Assembly: GCA_032622095.1 (NCBI GenBank) | Contig: CP136069.1 | Span: 122,254,126-122,318,125 of the forward strand | DNA: 64,000 nucleotides | DNA from: Siphonodentalium dalli | Lineage: Eukaryota; Mollusca; Scaphopoda; Gadilida; Siphonodentaliidae | Direction of reading: 5' to 3' | Part shown: in pieces, positions 22,221 through 34,442 of the stretch | Position numbering within the stretch: the stretch's first letter is position 1 | Layout of the letters: each line of letters opens with the position of its first letter | Notes under the pieces: generated by a model | Database searches by the model: none | Told to the model about the DNA's origin: nothing | The model's input: only the letters and a program-made list of their open reading frames with translations | Program-made: the position numbers and the translations under genes

Positions 22221-24115
22221 GAAACTGATGATATATGAACTTCAAGAGCCTCCACTCAATACTTCCCGAGAAATTCTTCGGTGAGCATGTCTTGTGCATG
22301 GTGGTTCAAGTCCCAATATACACAAACATGTTTCCAGTCTTTAAAGGGACATTCACGTTTATGTATTCATGGTGGTATCCATACACGAATAACGGCTAAC
22401 AAATTGATATTGAAGTAGTTATGACGTGATACAAAACAGAAAGCGCGTCTATTGATTCTTATATTTAGTTTTATAGCATCGGGTTATTCCTCTTAGTGCG
22501 AAAGTGAATCGACTAGCCGTGTACTTTGAGTCAAGATTGTGTCATCTCTGTTGAATAGCATCATATATACGCTAAATATACATGTAGGTGGATGGTGAAG
22601 CAGACATGTGTAGCGGAAGATAGCCAGATGATATATGTTTAGTTGTATTCCGCTAAACATTGATAACGGCAAGAATTATTTGTCAATTTGTGCGTGGAAA
22701 CTTTTCACCATTATTGAATGCGTTCGCTATATATAGTCCGGAACGATTGATCTTATTTGACTGTCTAGATTTTGCATCCTCCAATTATCACATGGAACTG
22801 TTTGGCACCGCGCGCGAGAAACTTATGAAACCAACGAGAAATTATTCATCGGTGTTAGAGTTACATTAAGGCTAATAATCGATTTCTTGATTAGGAGAAT
22901 TTGAAACTAGCGATCGATATATACATGTTAACATGACAACATACAACCACTCCCCTGTCGGCGATCAACTCTCACTCAGTTTGACGCATCCCTAACTACA
23001 ACTGCATGGCAGCTAGTTATATCATTTCGATGTACAATCTAACATCTCAATCTGTCCTTACAGCCAGAGTGTATACATTTCATTATATATCTATTCCAGT
23101 TTATTGTATTCGGTATATATATTCACTATATATGTTTAGTCTAATGTAACTTTATATACGTGTTATCCAGGAAGGTTGTCAAACTCTTTTTTATATTGTT
23201 GTGGGGGGCGTTGACAAATTACACGTAGAAATAACTTGTGCCCACATCCAGTTATAGCGCGTTGCTAATAAAATATGTTTAAACTAAAATATTCCGCGTT
23301 TTGATTGTGGCTTGTCGGCATCAAACTTCCATTACGATTGATGCTTCGAATTTATAAACAGAAAAACTCAAATCATTGCCACAAATTCTTTCAACTTGAG
23401 CAGAGTTATCACTGGTGCAATCACACTCATTATTATACGGCCCAAATATGATCGAAATCGGTGTAACGCAATGTTTTTTTCGAAAATGACCAAAAATAAT
23501 TTCATTTATCCAAACCTCAAAATGAGTTTGTAACGGGAACGACACGAGAATCAAATTTATAGTATGGCCAATGCAGATCATCTGCTAAAATACCAGGCGT
23601 TTTAACTAGCATGCATAATACAGTAAATAAAATCATTGTTCTTCGTGATAGGTTTGCCTAATAAAATGAGTCAAATATAATTCACATTGTTTTAACATTG
23701 ACTGGTCCAGATAATTGATTAGGTGATACAGTTTAATGGACCAAGTAATGTATCAGGGCAGTGCACAATAAAATAATGGGCCACCAAATGCAATAAAACA
23801 TTAATGCGGATTAACGCTAATGAATCCATTGTTTGTCACACGACTGAATGGTGGGTGGTGGGTGGTGGTATTTTGCACGGGGTCGACATAAATTTGTTTA
23901 CTTGGTTGGTCGCAGTTATGTTATTATAATTATATACAATGCTAGATGTTCAATAAAAAAAAAGTATTTATAAATTGTGAGCCCAGAAAAATGAGGATTT
24001 TATTTGGCCCAAAAACAATCAGAATTGGCCAACCGATTTTTCGGCCCAACATGAACACTTGTGTAGCGAGACGTTCCTAATTAGAAATAATTCTTAGCGT
24101 TCTGTCGTATTCATT
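22221..24115. other. Intergenic, no gene seen
   Basis: No exon, RNA gene or strong repeat. A short GGT/GGGT run ('ggtgggtggtgggtggt') sits near 23850. Open frames of up to 86 codons lack support. Confidence 0.5.
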
Positions 24116-24129
24116 GTCGCTATATATGA

Positions 24130-25164
24130 TACTAGAAGGTGGACCCGACTTCGTCCGGGCTGTTTCCCCTCTGCTTTTCGGCGAATTGCGCGATTTAACC
24201 TTGAATTGTCCATTTTGAAGGTCAAGGTCACGATTTGACCCGTCCAAAACACTGGCCGGACAAAAGTACCCGACAAAAGTGCTTTTCGGCGAATTGCGCG
24301 ATTTGACCTTGAATTGTCCATTCCCCTCTGCTTTTCTGCGAATTGCGCGATTTGACCTTGAGTTGTCAATTTTGAAGGTCAAGGTCAGGTGGGGTCACAA
24401 TTTGACCCGTCCAAAACACTGCCCGGACAAAAGTACCTGACAAACGTACCCGTCGAAATCCATCCGGTTTTACCCGATTTGACCTTGAATTGATCATTTT
24501 GAAGGTCAAGGTCAGGTGGGGTCACGATTTGACCCATCAAACACACTGCCCGGACAAAAGTTATCCATCCGGTTTTATCCGATTTGACCTCGAATTGATC
24601 ATTTTGAAGGTCAAGGTCAGGTCGTGATCACGATTTGACCCGTCCAAAACACTCAGTGGACAAAAGTAACCCTATGTATCAAATTTCGTGGAAATCCTAT
24701 CACAATTCGCGATTTGACCAAGACGTGACCAGATTTCAAGGTCAAGGTCTCGTCGCACGAGTAAATGAATAGGCTTATGAGACTCCCCATACGAAAGTAT
24801 CCCTAGACACTAATTTTCATCGAAATCCCGTGATATTCGGGCGTTTGACCTTGAAATGACCCGACTTCAAGGTCAAAGTCACGTCGCACGGGCAAATTAA
24901 TAGGCCTATGCCACTCCCCGGCCGAAAGTACCCCCACATACCAAGTTTCATCGAAATCCCGTGATATTCGGGCGTTTGACCTCGAAATGACCCGATTTCA
25001 AGGTCAATTTCACGTCGCACGGACAAATTAATATGCCTATGCCAGTCCCCGGTCGAAAATACCCCCACATACCAAGTTTCATCGAAATCGGCTAAGCCGT
25101 TTTCGAGTCCATCGCGATCACACAGACACACAGACACACACACACACAGATCTTCCAAAATATA
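24130..25164 (+). mobile_element. Head-to-tail element array, unit 1
   Basis: It begins after 'tatactag'-type sequence with a hairpin-forming head 'cccgacttcgtccgggc' (24146-24162) and ends in a CA microsatellite followed by 'atcttccaaaatatataata'. The body contains at least four imperfect repeats built from 'gatttgaccttga(a/g)ttg', 'gaaggtcaaggtca' and 'gacaaaagtac'. Units 2 and 3 have the same head, tail and polarity, so the three form a tandem of related non-autonomous elements. No protein is encoded. The tail style (microsatellite plus 'tcttc(c)aaaatatata') suggests a retroelement 3' end, which is inference. Confidence 0.65.
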
Positions 25165-25556
25165 TAATAGACTAGCCGATGAGCCCGACGTTGTCCGGGC
25201 TATTCAAAAACAAAATTTCAAGTCGATAGCTCTACCTGTTTCCGAGATCTGGTCTGCGCATGCACGAAGCTGGCTTCGCACGGGCTCGGCGACCCGATAA
25301 AATTCGTATCCGGGGCAAGATACATTCACATAGCAAATTTCAAGTCGATAGCTCCACCCGTTTCCGAGATCTCGTCTGCGCATGCGCTGCACGGGCGTCG
25401 CACGGGCTCGCCAATACGACAATGACGACCGCCTGGTCAAACTACACACACGTACCAAGTTTCGTCCCGATCGGTCGAGAATCGTAGATTTGTATAAATG
25501 ACATACATACATACAGACAGACAGACAGACAGACAGAGGTCTTCAAAATATATAGG
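25165..25556 (+). mobile_element. Head-to-tail element array, unit 2
   Basis: The head 'gactagccgatgagcccgac' continues 'gttgtccgggct' (25169-25201) and folds into a short hairpin (gcccga...tccgggc). The body has two copies of a 122-bp segment starting 'aaatttcaagtcgatagc' at 25213 and 25335. The tail is a (CAGA)n run (about 25513-25535) then 'gtcttcaaaatatatagga'. It joins unit 3 directly. Confidence 0.7.
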
Positions 25557-26187
25557 AGACTAGCCGATGAGCCCGACGTTGTCCGTGCTATTCAAAAACC
25601 AAATTTCAAGTCGATAGCTCCACCCGTTTCCGAGATCTGGTCTGCGCATGCGCGAAGCTGGCGTCGCACGGGCTCGGCGACCCGATAAAATTCGTATCCG
25701 GGGCAAGATACATTCACATACCAAATTTCAAGTCGATAGCTCCACCCGTTTCCGAGATCTCGTCTGCGCATGCGCGAAGCTGGCGTCGCACGGGCTCGGC
25801 GACCCGATAAAATTCGTATCCGGGGCAAGATACATTCACATACCAAATTTCAAGTCGATAGCTCCACCCGTTTCCGAGATCTCGTCTGCGCATGCGCGAA
25901 GCTGGCATCGCACGGGCTCGGCGACCCTATAAAATTCGTATCCGGGGCAAGATACATTCACATACCAAATTTCAAGTCGATAGCTCCACCCGTTTGCGAG
26001 ATCTCGTCTGCGCATGCGCTGCACGGGCGTCGCACGGGCTCGCCAATACGACAACGACGACCGCCTGGTCAAACTACACACACGTACCAAGTTTCGTCCC
26101 GATCGGTCTAGAATCGTAGATTTGTATTAATGACAGACAGACAGACAAACAAACAGACAGACAGACAGAGGTCTTCAAAATATATAT
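25557..26187 (+). mobile_element. Head-to-tail element array, unit 3
   Basis: Same head ('gactagccgatgagcccgac') and same tail ((CAGA)n then 'gtcttcaaaatatatatg') as unit 2. The body is expanded to four copies of the 122-bp segment, starting at exactly 25601, 25723, 25845 and 25967. Only 25989-26110 ends with the same unique tail block ('gaccgcctggtcaaactaca') as unit 2. The open frames on both strands ('RATPASRMRRRD' and its complement) are artefacts of the 122-bp periodicity. Confidence 0.75.
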
Positions 26188-26286
26188 GAGATATGATGTA
26201 ATTTACCGTTCAAGCTACACGCAACAAGGTTGACATCTCTATTATCATGTTAGTTACCACAATAACTAACGTGTTATATGGCAAGT

Positions 26287-26939
26287 TGTTACACAACGTC
26301 TGATAAAAAGAGTTCTATCTGGAATATTCACACTATTTTTTCAGAGAACTTGCATAGAGTAAACATAGTCCTATCGGACTATCGTAAAGTAGTTCCGTTT
26401 AATTCGGGATTAATTAACCCTCAGACTGCCGAAACTGCCGACAATAAATTCGCTTGTTCGTGTCCCCCGAAAATCAAACTTGCCTGTTTAGAGGTCCCAT
26501 TTTCGTGGCTAATGGTGATAGAATCACAATTTTCAGTCAAGTTCACGGATAAATTACATTACACTTAATCGGCTTATGTCCGCGGCCATAAACCTGCGTT
26601 TTGATAACAATTTATTTGAGACAAACTGTTGCGCGGGTATCAGTCGGCGCTTATCGGTTGAAGTTATTATGATCGTGCAGCCTGCACGTGCAACAAGTGT
26701 TCACATACAACAGAAGAAAAAAATACTATGTCAAATAAATAACGTGATCAATGGACAGACAAGTTTCATTTCCGTGGGACACGAAAAAGCGAATTTAATG
26801 TCGTCAGTTTCGGCAGTCTGAGGGTTTTAATTAATCTCCTTTACGATATCCCGATGGGACTATGTTTACTCTATGTTCTCTGAAAAAAAATGGTGTGAAT
26901 ATTCCCGATAGAACTATTTTTATCAGACGTTTTGTAACA
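26287..26939. mobile_element. TIR element with >100-bp arms (outer, nested host)
   Basis: The left arm 26287-26413 ('tgttacacaacgtctgataa' then 'gttctatc...attcacac' and 'agagtaaacatagtcc') matches the complement of 26825-26939. Arms are about 90% alike by eye. The loop site 'attaattaa' has been invaded by a second inverted-repeat element (26418-26824). There is no transposase, and the open frames at 26278 and 26576 are arm sequence. Confidence 0.85.
26414..26830. mobile_element. piggyBac-like MITE nested in the loop
   Basis: TTAA|CCCTCAGACTGCCGAAAC at the left and the complement ...CAGTCTGAGGG at 26824, followed by TTTTAA, form TIRs of about 50 bp. The inner blocks are 'ttcgctt' and 'ttcgtgtccc'. 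The TTAA on the left and TTAA within 'ttttaattaa' on the right agree with piggyBac-style integration into the host element's palindromic loop. Confidence 0.7.
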
Positions 26940-29346
26940 CATTTAAACATTGAGCAGTTAGCGCAATTTTCTGGAATTTCGGACTATTTCGTCTATAAAA
27001 ATACGATGAGCAACTGAAAATGTTTTTCAACATTCTGGAAGGGGTATATGTCCATGGTATATATGTTTAAAATTTCACGCATAAACTATGACAGATAACA
27101 AAGTTATAATTAGTTTTGTAGGCCCACCATAAATCCCCTATAATAAACGCATGCCTCCGTAAGCACATGGCTTTGCTGTGGATACTTTCGTTCCCAGCAT
27201 GCATCATTCTCGCTATCTGTAAAATGTCTATGAACAATGGCTGTGCCATGCACTTTTAGCTTTGATCCGCATTTAGAAGCATTCTGGTGTGGCGAATGAG
27301 AAACCTGCAGTAATTTATAAGCCGTAGTTCATTGTAATAATTTGAAGAATTACTTATCTTAACGGAATTCTGAGGCGGTCCATTCATGTAACCAATATAT
27401 TTTATATTATGATTTATATTTATGGCTAATAATATGATCTTGGTGGCGTTACCATTTCTGACTATGGTTTTCTTGTATGTAATATGTGCCAGATATAGGC
27501 GATAAATCGTCACGGCTGCGTGTACTACTATTGTATTGTCTTGTGGTGAACATTAATTTTGTCTATCCTAGCGATGAAACTACCATATATGAGTGGATGT
27601 AGTCCTAATTTTCGTGACGCTACATGTAACTTTAATTACACACTTGAACGAAACCATCAAAATGGTGTTGCAATCAATGTATGAGCTTCTACGATCGATG
27701 ATGCGTCTTATTTTCAGTTTATCAACATCATAGAGGTAATACACATTTAAATTGTGCCCTTTGGCATTTGTACATGGATACTAGAGTCCGCACTGAAAAA
27801 AATAACGCACATTGAATGGTTTGCAATATCTTAAATATTTCAATATAAACGAAAAAAGCAACTCATGCCTGATGTTAATTCATCAAATATGTATGTGGGT
27901 TGTTCACATAGCGCCTACGTCTGATGCCAAATTGGGGAGGGTGCATTTTCCTATACCCACTACCAATTTATATATTTGTTTAAAGTAAGAAAGCAGTCAA
28001 TTTCTTTCTTCTTTTCCATACTATGTCGACGTGGAGTTCTAATCGACATAATGTATCAAGTTTAGCTGATGTCCGTAAAATATCGTGGATATCGCTTAGC
28101 TTTATATATAGTACACTCTCGCTAATGTTAAATTAAGTTAGATGTTTGTAAACTAAACACGATTGGTGCAAATACATCTGATAGGAAACGACATGGGACA
28201 TAGTTCAGGATACTCATGTGTGTGCCAGCTTGCACTTTAAAATCAGTGTTGGCTCTGGAGTTACACGTTACCCCAACCATCTGGTCGCTAAAATCGTGGA
28301 ACATTCGACACATTGATACAGTCATCAGGGAATCCCATTATTACTTGCAAGTAGCATTACGTCAGTGTCAGGAAATCACAACATTCCACAGTAAAAAGAT
28401 GAATCCAATAAGAAGATTGTCGGAATTAACATTGTCATATAGCTAAAATAGAGTAAAATCAATGTTCTGTTGCATGGCTAATTTCAGAAAGTGTTTACCA
28501 ACTTAGAGAATAAGACAACTTATTAAACAATAAAAAGCGTCCATATAAAGAGTCCAGAATTGACCACTATTACATGGTCCTAGAAATGAGAATAGTATTA
28601 AGTATTTTCAAGAATTTCAACAAATTGCACCGAATTTGTTACTCGCGAAAACGAAACCGAAAGTAAATACTGTCAATCGTAAAATTATTTTAATGCGAAA
28701 TGATCGCGGTGACGTCAGACTGCCAGGATTCCCGGGACATCTATTTATAGTTGCGGTAATATGAAAGTTGTAGTAATGTGTCAGACTATCAAACGCGAAG
28801 TCAGTTCAATAGAACGACTGGATTTGAATAAGACTGGATTAGATATAACTTATCTTTTTAACTTATGTAGTTTTCAGGTTGTTCTGTATTCGGCTTTGTG
28901 TTGTATTTTTCATCAATACTAAATTTTATTTTCAGTTGACTATTTGTATAGATCGGTGATATTAACTATTGACATAAACACCAACATACCTGTAGTGAAC
29001 CAATTTACTAAATTGCTATCAACCATTAAAATTTAAATAAGGCTAATAAGCACAACAGCTGGTACGCCCTATACTGCATATTGATTTTTGGGAAACGACT
29101 GTGATTTCTCACCAACACCATCGCGTTATCGATAAATAATATCTTAATTGCCCATATATTATTTCCAAACAAGTAACCTTTAACGGCGAGCGTTAAATAC
29201 AATTAGTGTAGCGACAGCCATTACCAGTGATCGAGTGTATTCTGAAAGTTTCTATTAAACTGTATTATACACGGTAAGGATATCGGTGGAATTCAGTTGA
29301 TTCAAGTATAGTAAGTGTCCATTTTGATATATTTAGTTCCTCGTTA
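26940..29346. other. Intergenic, no gene seen
   Basis: No coding support. 28710-28717 is a perfect CRE palindrome TGACGTCA, followed 25 bp later by a TATA-like 'tatttatag' (28742-28750). This could be a promoter or a coincidence. Other open frames lack support. Confidence 0.4.
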
Positions 29347-29772
29347 ATATATCAGCATGTTCTCATGAAAATAAGCACAATATGGACTTATTTTGAATGT
29401 CGCGTTGTAGGCCCATATATATACAGCGGGGGGGGGGTCGGAAAAAAATTCCAGACACGTATGCTACTTATTTGCCGATGACCACTTTTTGGACTCACCC
29501 ACCCCCGACCCCCAATTTTTTTTTCCATTTCATAGAGTTTGTTCCCGCCATGTTTTGACACCCACCCCATTGTGGAACGCAAAACACAAACATACAGAGA
29601 AAACCTCCTACATTGAGATTCAGTGGATCTAGTAATGAACAGCAGGACTGGTCTCTAGCAGTATATTCTTGACTGCAGTGGATTTTTAATCGTTTTTGTT
29701 AAATATCATATTTCCACAGCTCTGCAGTCAATTTATTTTAAAGCTTAGTATATGAATGGAGCATGGCTTGGA

Positions 29773-29875
29773 GTTGACTACGCGAATGTAGTGGTCAATG
29801 GGAAGGGTGTAGTTCATGAGCCGAAGGCGAGTGAACTACACCATTCCCACTGGCCACTACATTCGCGTAGTCAAC
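29773..29875. mobile_element. 103-bp foldback
   Basis: 'gttgactacgcgaatgtagt' at the left and its exact complement at the right. About 45-bp arms, with three or four mismatches, are separated by a roughly 12-nt loop ('ccgaaggcg' region). Confidence 0.88.
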
Positions 29876-30225
29876 GACAAGATAGGCTCTAATCATTATA
29901 TTAAATCGAACATTTATAGACAAACTGACGTTCTAATATTTATATACCATCGAACATTTTATTGCTAAACTGAAGTCATTGTATTGTGTCCAGGTTGCAT
30001 TCAATTTCCTTCTCGTCATAAAACCTATTAAGCAGCTTTATTGCTATTGTGAATAGCAGTTATGCCTGAGTGGGCAACCGGTCACTGACACAGCGCGCAC
30101 GGTTAATCATAATTAATAGTCATTGTTTTAGTGCCAAAATGTGTGTGGTAGTCCTTTTTAAAGACCTTTTTAGTTTTTGTGTTTTGTTACTTTGTTATGG
30201 AAATTTATAAAGATATTATGTCTAT

Positions 30226-30330
30226 ACACCAGGTAGGTGATATTGCTCTACACCAGATATGAGATTTTGTTTCACACCAGATAGGTGATATTGTTTTACA
30301 CCAGACAGGTGATTGTATTATATCAGATGG
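30226..30330 (+). repeat. Degenerate ~29-bp tandem repeat, 4 copies
   Basis: The units carry 'acaccag(g/a)taggtgatat' with variants ('acaccagatatgagatt', 'acaccagacaggtgatt'). Confidence 0.8.
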
Positions 30331-31508
30331 GTTAAATTATTATATGCTACGTGCCACCCAGACTCATTAGACATTACTAAGGCATGTTTATCGCACATAT
30401 AGCAATACACTAGAGCACTCAGGAGCACCAATGGGAAATCAAAGAAAGTTAATGTTACGATTGATTCCAATTGATTCAGATTGGTTAGGAATTTTATAAC
30501 GTTCACTGTTTATCTTGTATGAATTCAGGAATATTGTATGAGTTCAGAAAAGCATTATTTCTATTGGACTGCTCAAGTGTAGCATGTGAGAGTAAAGCAT
30601 ATAATAAAAAACAAACGTACAATTTTAGTAGAAACCTGTATTAACTCATTCATGACTACATGAGATTGTGAATTATTACCATTTTCTATCTCTTTTGTCA
30701 CTTATGAGATAATTGTGTTATCCACTCACTCACAGGTCTAGGTATGTTACATGTTTTTTTTTCTTTATACATCAGTGTATACATCAGTGTTTAATTTCCA
30801 TGTTTGACCAGATTTGGCATTAAATTTATTTCTTTAAAGTTATCCTTATGTGTTGTTAATTACATAGAATACTTCATGGGCGATTCAGCTGCATTAAGAA
30901 TACTTTCCCTTGTCCTAAAGAGGCACAAACCAACATCCAATGGCCCTAGCGTGTTTAGTGTTGCTGCAGTTCCTTATTATTTATTTCTTAGTGTTACAAA
31001 CCAGTACAAACTAGTAAAAATCCAATAAAATGTGTGAAGGAAAAAAAATGTCACGGAAAAAATTGCTTTGGGCTTATTTTGACACCCACCACCCCCAGGA
31101 TACGTGTCGGAAAAAAAATATGCCCCCTCCCTGTATACAGGGGGAAATACGCTCTATATAATGATGGGCCCGTATAGTGCTTACTTCAATACTTAATAAG
31201 CCAATATTGGCACTATTTAATCTACTTTGTTTCATCGACACACGACTGACCAGATTCACGCTCTTTAGAATGTATTTTCGCTGCCGCCCGCGCCATTCAA
31301 TGGAATAATGGGTATAAGCTCAATATGGCCTTATCTAAGAACAAACATGTCAATTGTGGACATATGTGAATATTTACGTCCAATATGAACCTATTTTCAT
31401 GAGGACATGTTGAATATATAGCACGTATTGGCTCTCGGACTGGCGTTTTCAACCGGCTGCTGTGGGACGTGTACACACAATGCCACATATGCTCCATTAT
31501 GTTCAATA

Positions 31509-31629
31509 TATAGAGGATCTACAACGAGTCCCAAGTTTATAGCGGAATTTACAAAACGAACCCAGTAAATTAGGTCTGGACGAGTTTTGTAAATTCCGCT
31601 ATAAACTGGGGACGAGATGTAGATTCTAT
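31509..31629. mobile_element. 121-bp foldback
   Basis: The left arm 'gatctacaacgagtcccaag' plus 'tttatagcggaatttacaaa' matches the complement of the right arm. The loop is about 25 nt. The outer motif 'gaggatctacaacgag' recurs near 13852 ('gaggatctgcaacgag'). Confidence 0.85.
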
Positions 31630-33960
31630 TTATTACATGATCCAAAACCTCGACAAACATACTTAAATCAACAAATTGGACGCGAAACTAACATCGGTTT
31701 CTATAAGGCATGCTATGACGTTTCGCGTAACTATGCGCTGTTTGTCCGCGCAAAGAAATAGTCCCAGATAAATAAAGACTCCTTTGGCGTATTTAATGGC
31801 GTATACTTAATTACATAACTTTTCAAACTCTTCATTCAATATAGGTTGTTGTGAAAATATTGGAAGCCATAGTATTTTTAGACGTAGCGTACGGAATGTA
31901 AACAGACGACAAACCGGAAGTCAAAGGTCACCTGGCACTATATTTCCTGTTATTAAACGAACGTTTAATATCACAATTTACAGAATGGGCTTATTGCATA
32001 GAATAAGGGTAGGATCATGTAATAAAACATTGTTACATATGGGTGGAATGATCATCGAAATATCCGCCACTAATAAATCCATGCATTTTTGTGAGAATAA
32101 AAACAATTTTGGGAAATTCGTCTTTGGGTATATGTTGAAGCCACATGTACAGTTGTAGGTTTGGTGCGCCAAATTATACCTAGTAGCGCTCTATTTTATC
32201 CGGAGGTGTAAAAAATAGGTCGACCGATGCATATAATAAAATGTAATTTAATATTGAAGTCATAACAGTTTTTGTTCTTCATGAAACAATAAAAAGCGTT
32301 TCCTGATCGTTTATTCCTGATATGGTGCGAATAAAGAGGCTTTGTCTCGTTTATATGTGAACAGTTGGTAACATCGTGGAATTTGTTTCAGAAGATATTA
32401 GGTTATAAGCCGGTATTCCGTCGATTTATCGAACTATATAGTCCATACCTGCCAAACTATGCATTGTGTTTCGCGGTTCAAATGAGCCATGTCCATTTAA
32501 ACCGAGGTCAAAGTTTTTGATTGAATTAAACCATTGCTTTAAGGAATGCAGACATCCTACATATTTTGTCACTGCAGCATGCATGGTTGGAACTCATTAT
32601 AGTATCACATCAGTTGATAATGTTACAGGAGACTTTGTGAGCAGCCATGCATGTCCATATAATATATCTAGATGGGTACCCCAAATCTTAATTTACATAT
32701 TTTCTTTAAATTATTTTTACCGTAATTGCGTTATTTAAAGCAAACCCAAGACATGTCTCCTGTATTGTTTATTTGGGGAATTCCGCGCCATGATAATGTA
32801 AATGATAGTGTTGCAAATCTCCAGTCCACGATAATTGGCTTTAAATGGGAATACCAATTATTTGAACGAAGTAAAATTATTGAGTTATATGTCGAGACGT
32901 AAGCCTTAATTGTTATTAAGGAAGAGAAGAGTTGGCTAATTTCAACATTGCTGGTCGTGGCAAATGTTTCATAAACTTAATCTTCTAGTATTGAAGTTAC
33001 ATATCTCACAGTTATGGGTTCACCGAAAAGCTGGATCACTTATCTAGTGCAAGCATTGGTCTATTTTGCAGGAAAAGACCACATTAAGGTAATATTGGAA
33101 ACATCCTTAACCCTTTCATAACGGGAGCTGCGCTGACGCAACATTAATGCCCAAAGGTGTGAACTCCACACCCACCCAGAAATTGAAGCACATGCCATCC
33201 AGCATCACAATCAGCCGAGAAAAAAACTTTAACAGAGAATTTTTGCTTACCAATAAAATTGGCTCTTTGCTTCTGGACAATACTAAATAATCATTGACGA
33301 GTAGTTATCACAAATGTGAAATTATTGAAAAATATTTTGAAAAAAAAATGATATTCATACTAAAATGTTTGATCTTACTGCACGATTAGCGATGTTTGTT
33401 GAAAAATCGCAGTAACAGTTTTTGTTTACCTAACTATGGTTTCAAATCGTGAAATATCGTTATAGCAGAACTATCAATAATGAATATATATGTAAGTACA
33501 ACGTTTATCTATTTCCCCCATGTTCTTGTTAGTGGTGATGTTTTACATTTTTATATGTTTGTATGTTTACCCACTGTGAGTGCTTTGTGCCCCTTTAATT
33601 ATTTAAATTTATCTGAGTACCGACTACATCGGGTATCACAACAGTAGTGATAACATTGAGCATCACCAAATGATGTACACCCACATTATTATGAAAATGA
33701 ATTCCATCTGATTTGTGTTAACATGACAACCCCAGGTTGTTCCAGTCTGATTGATTAGTTGCGTTTTTATTTTTCCCTATTTTTCTCTATTTATCCCTTT
33801 ATTGACTTCGACACCGTTACAATTTCCTTCTGTGCACGACTGTGTGACACCGTCAGCGTATTTTATACAAACTAAGACGCCCAGTGACCTCCTTTCACGA
33901 TTTCGGAGAACCATGGACGTATACATCGCTGGGAGAACACAGAACGCATGGAGGATACGT
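31630..33960. other. Intergenic, no gene seen
   Basis: No supported exon or repeat. A possible isolated piggyBac-style end, 'ttaaccctttcataacggg', lies near 33109, without a partner found nearby. The 90-codon frame at 32466 has no recognisable domain. Confidence 0.45.
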
Positions 33961-33963
33961 TCG

Positions 33964-34058
33964 ACCAAGTACGTTAATCCCGGATAAAGGTACATGGTTC
34001 GACACAAGCAATATCATTGGTAGTAACATGTACCTTTATCTGGATTAACGTACTTGGT
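33964..34058. repeat. Inverted repeat, ~34-bp arms
   Basis: 'accaagtacgttaatcc' and 'ggataaaggtacatg' at the left are complementary to 'catgtacctttatc' and 'ggattaacgtacttggt' at the right, around a 25-nt loop. Confidence 0.8.
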
Positions 34059-34419
34059 AGTAACACACATGTGGTATACCTATAAACATACTAGTCTTAG
34101 ATAATTCATTAACTCTAAATGGCACCCATGAATATATAGACATTACAGCTGCCACTGTGTGGCATTCTGTTATCTGAGGACGCCAAATAGTCAACCTGGG
34201 CGACACATAATGTATGGAAGTTGTCGAGTGACCAATAGTGGTCCCTTTAAAAGGTAATTGATCATTTTGTAAAATGTAAAAGTAATTGAGTACAGTTATT
34301 GTTCAGTGATACAACTACTAATTACTAAACATAACAGGTATTCTGTCAAACTTTCTCATTCATGTTATGTGTCATATATTCGATTTGCTATTGTCCAGAC
34401 ACGCGGTCGTGCGACCATG

Positions 34420-34442
34420 ATATATATATATATATATATATA
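34420..34442 (+). repeat. (TA)n microsatellite
   Basis: A run of about 11 TA dinucleotides. Confidence 0.9.

Larger units (their letters stand above)
29347..31420. mobile_element. Non-autonomous TIR element (~2.07 kb)
   Basis: The left end 'gttctcatgaaaataag' and the right end, complement of 'catgtcctcatgaaaatagg', face each other. Inverted homology resumes inside with a G-run/'tcggaaaaaaa'/'cacgtat' block at 29430-29465, matched by 'atacgtgtcggaaaaaaaa' and 'ccccctcc' at 31095-31130. The interior contains a 103-bp foldback (29773-29875) and a short tandem array (30226-30330). No transposase was seen. Confidence 0.6.

Noticed and set aside
24077..26119. Many overlapping open frames with Arg-rich repeated peptides on both strands
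   Set aside because: They arise from 122-bp and related DNA repeats. The same DNA reads open on both strands and shows no synonymous bias.
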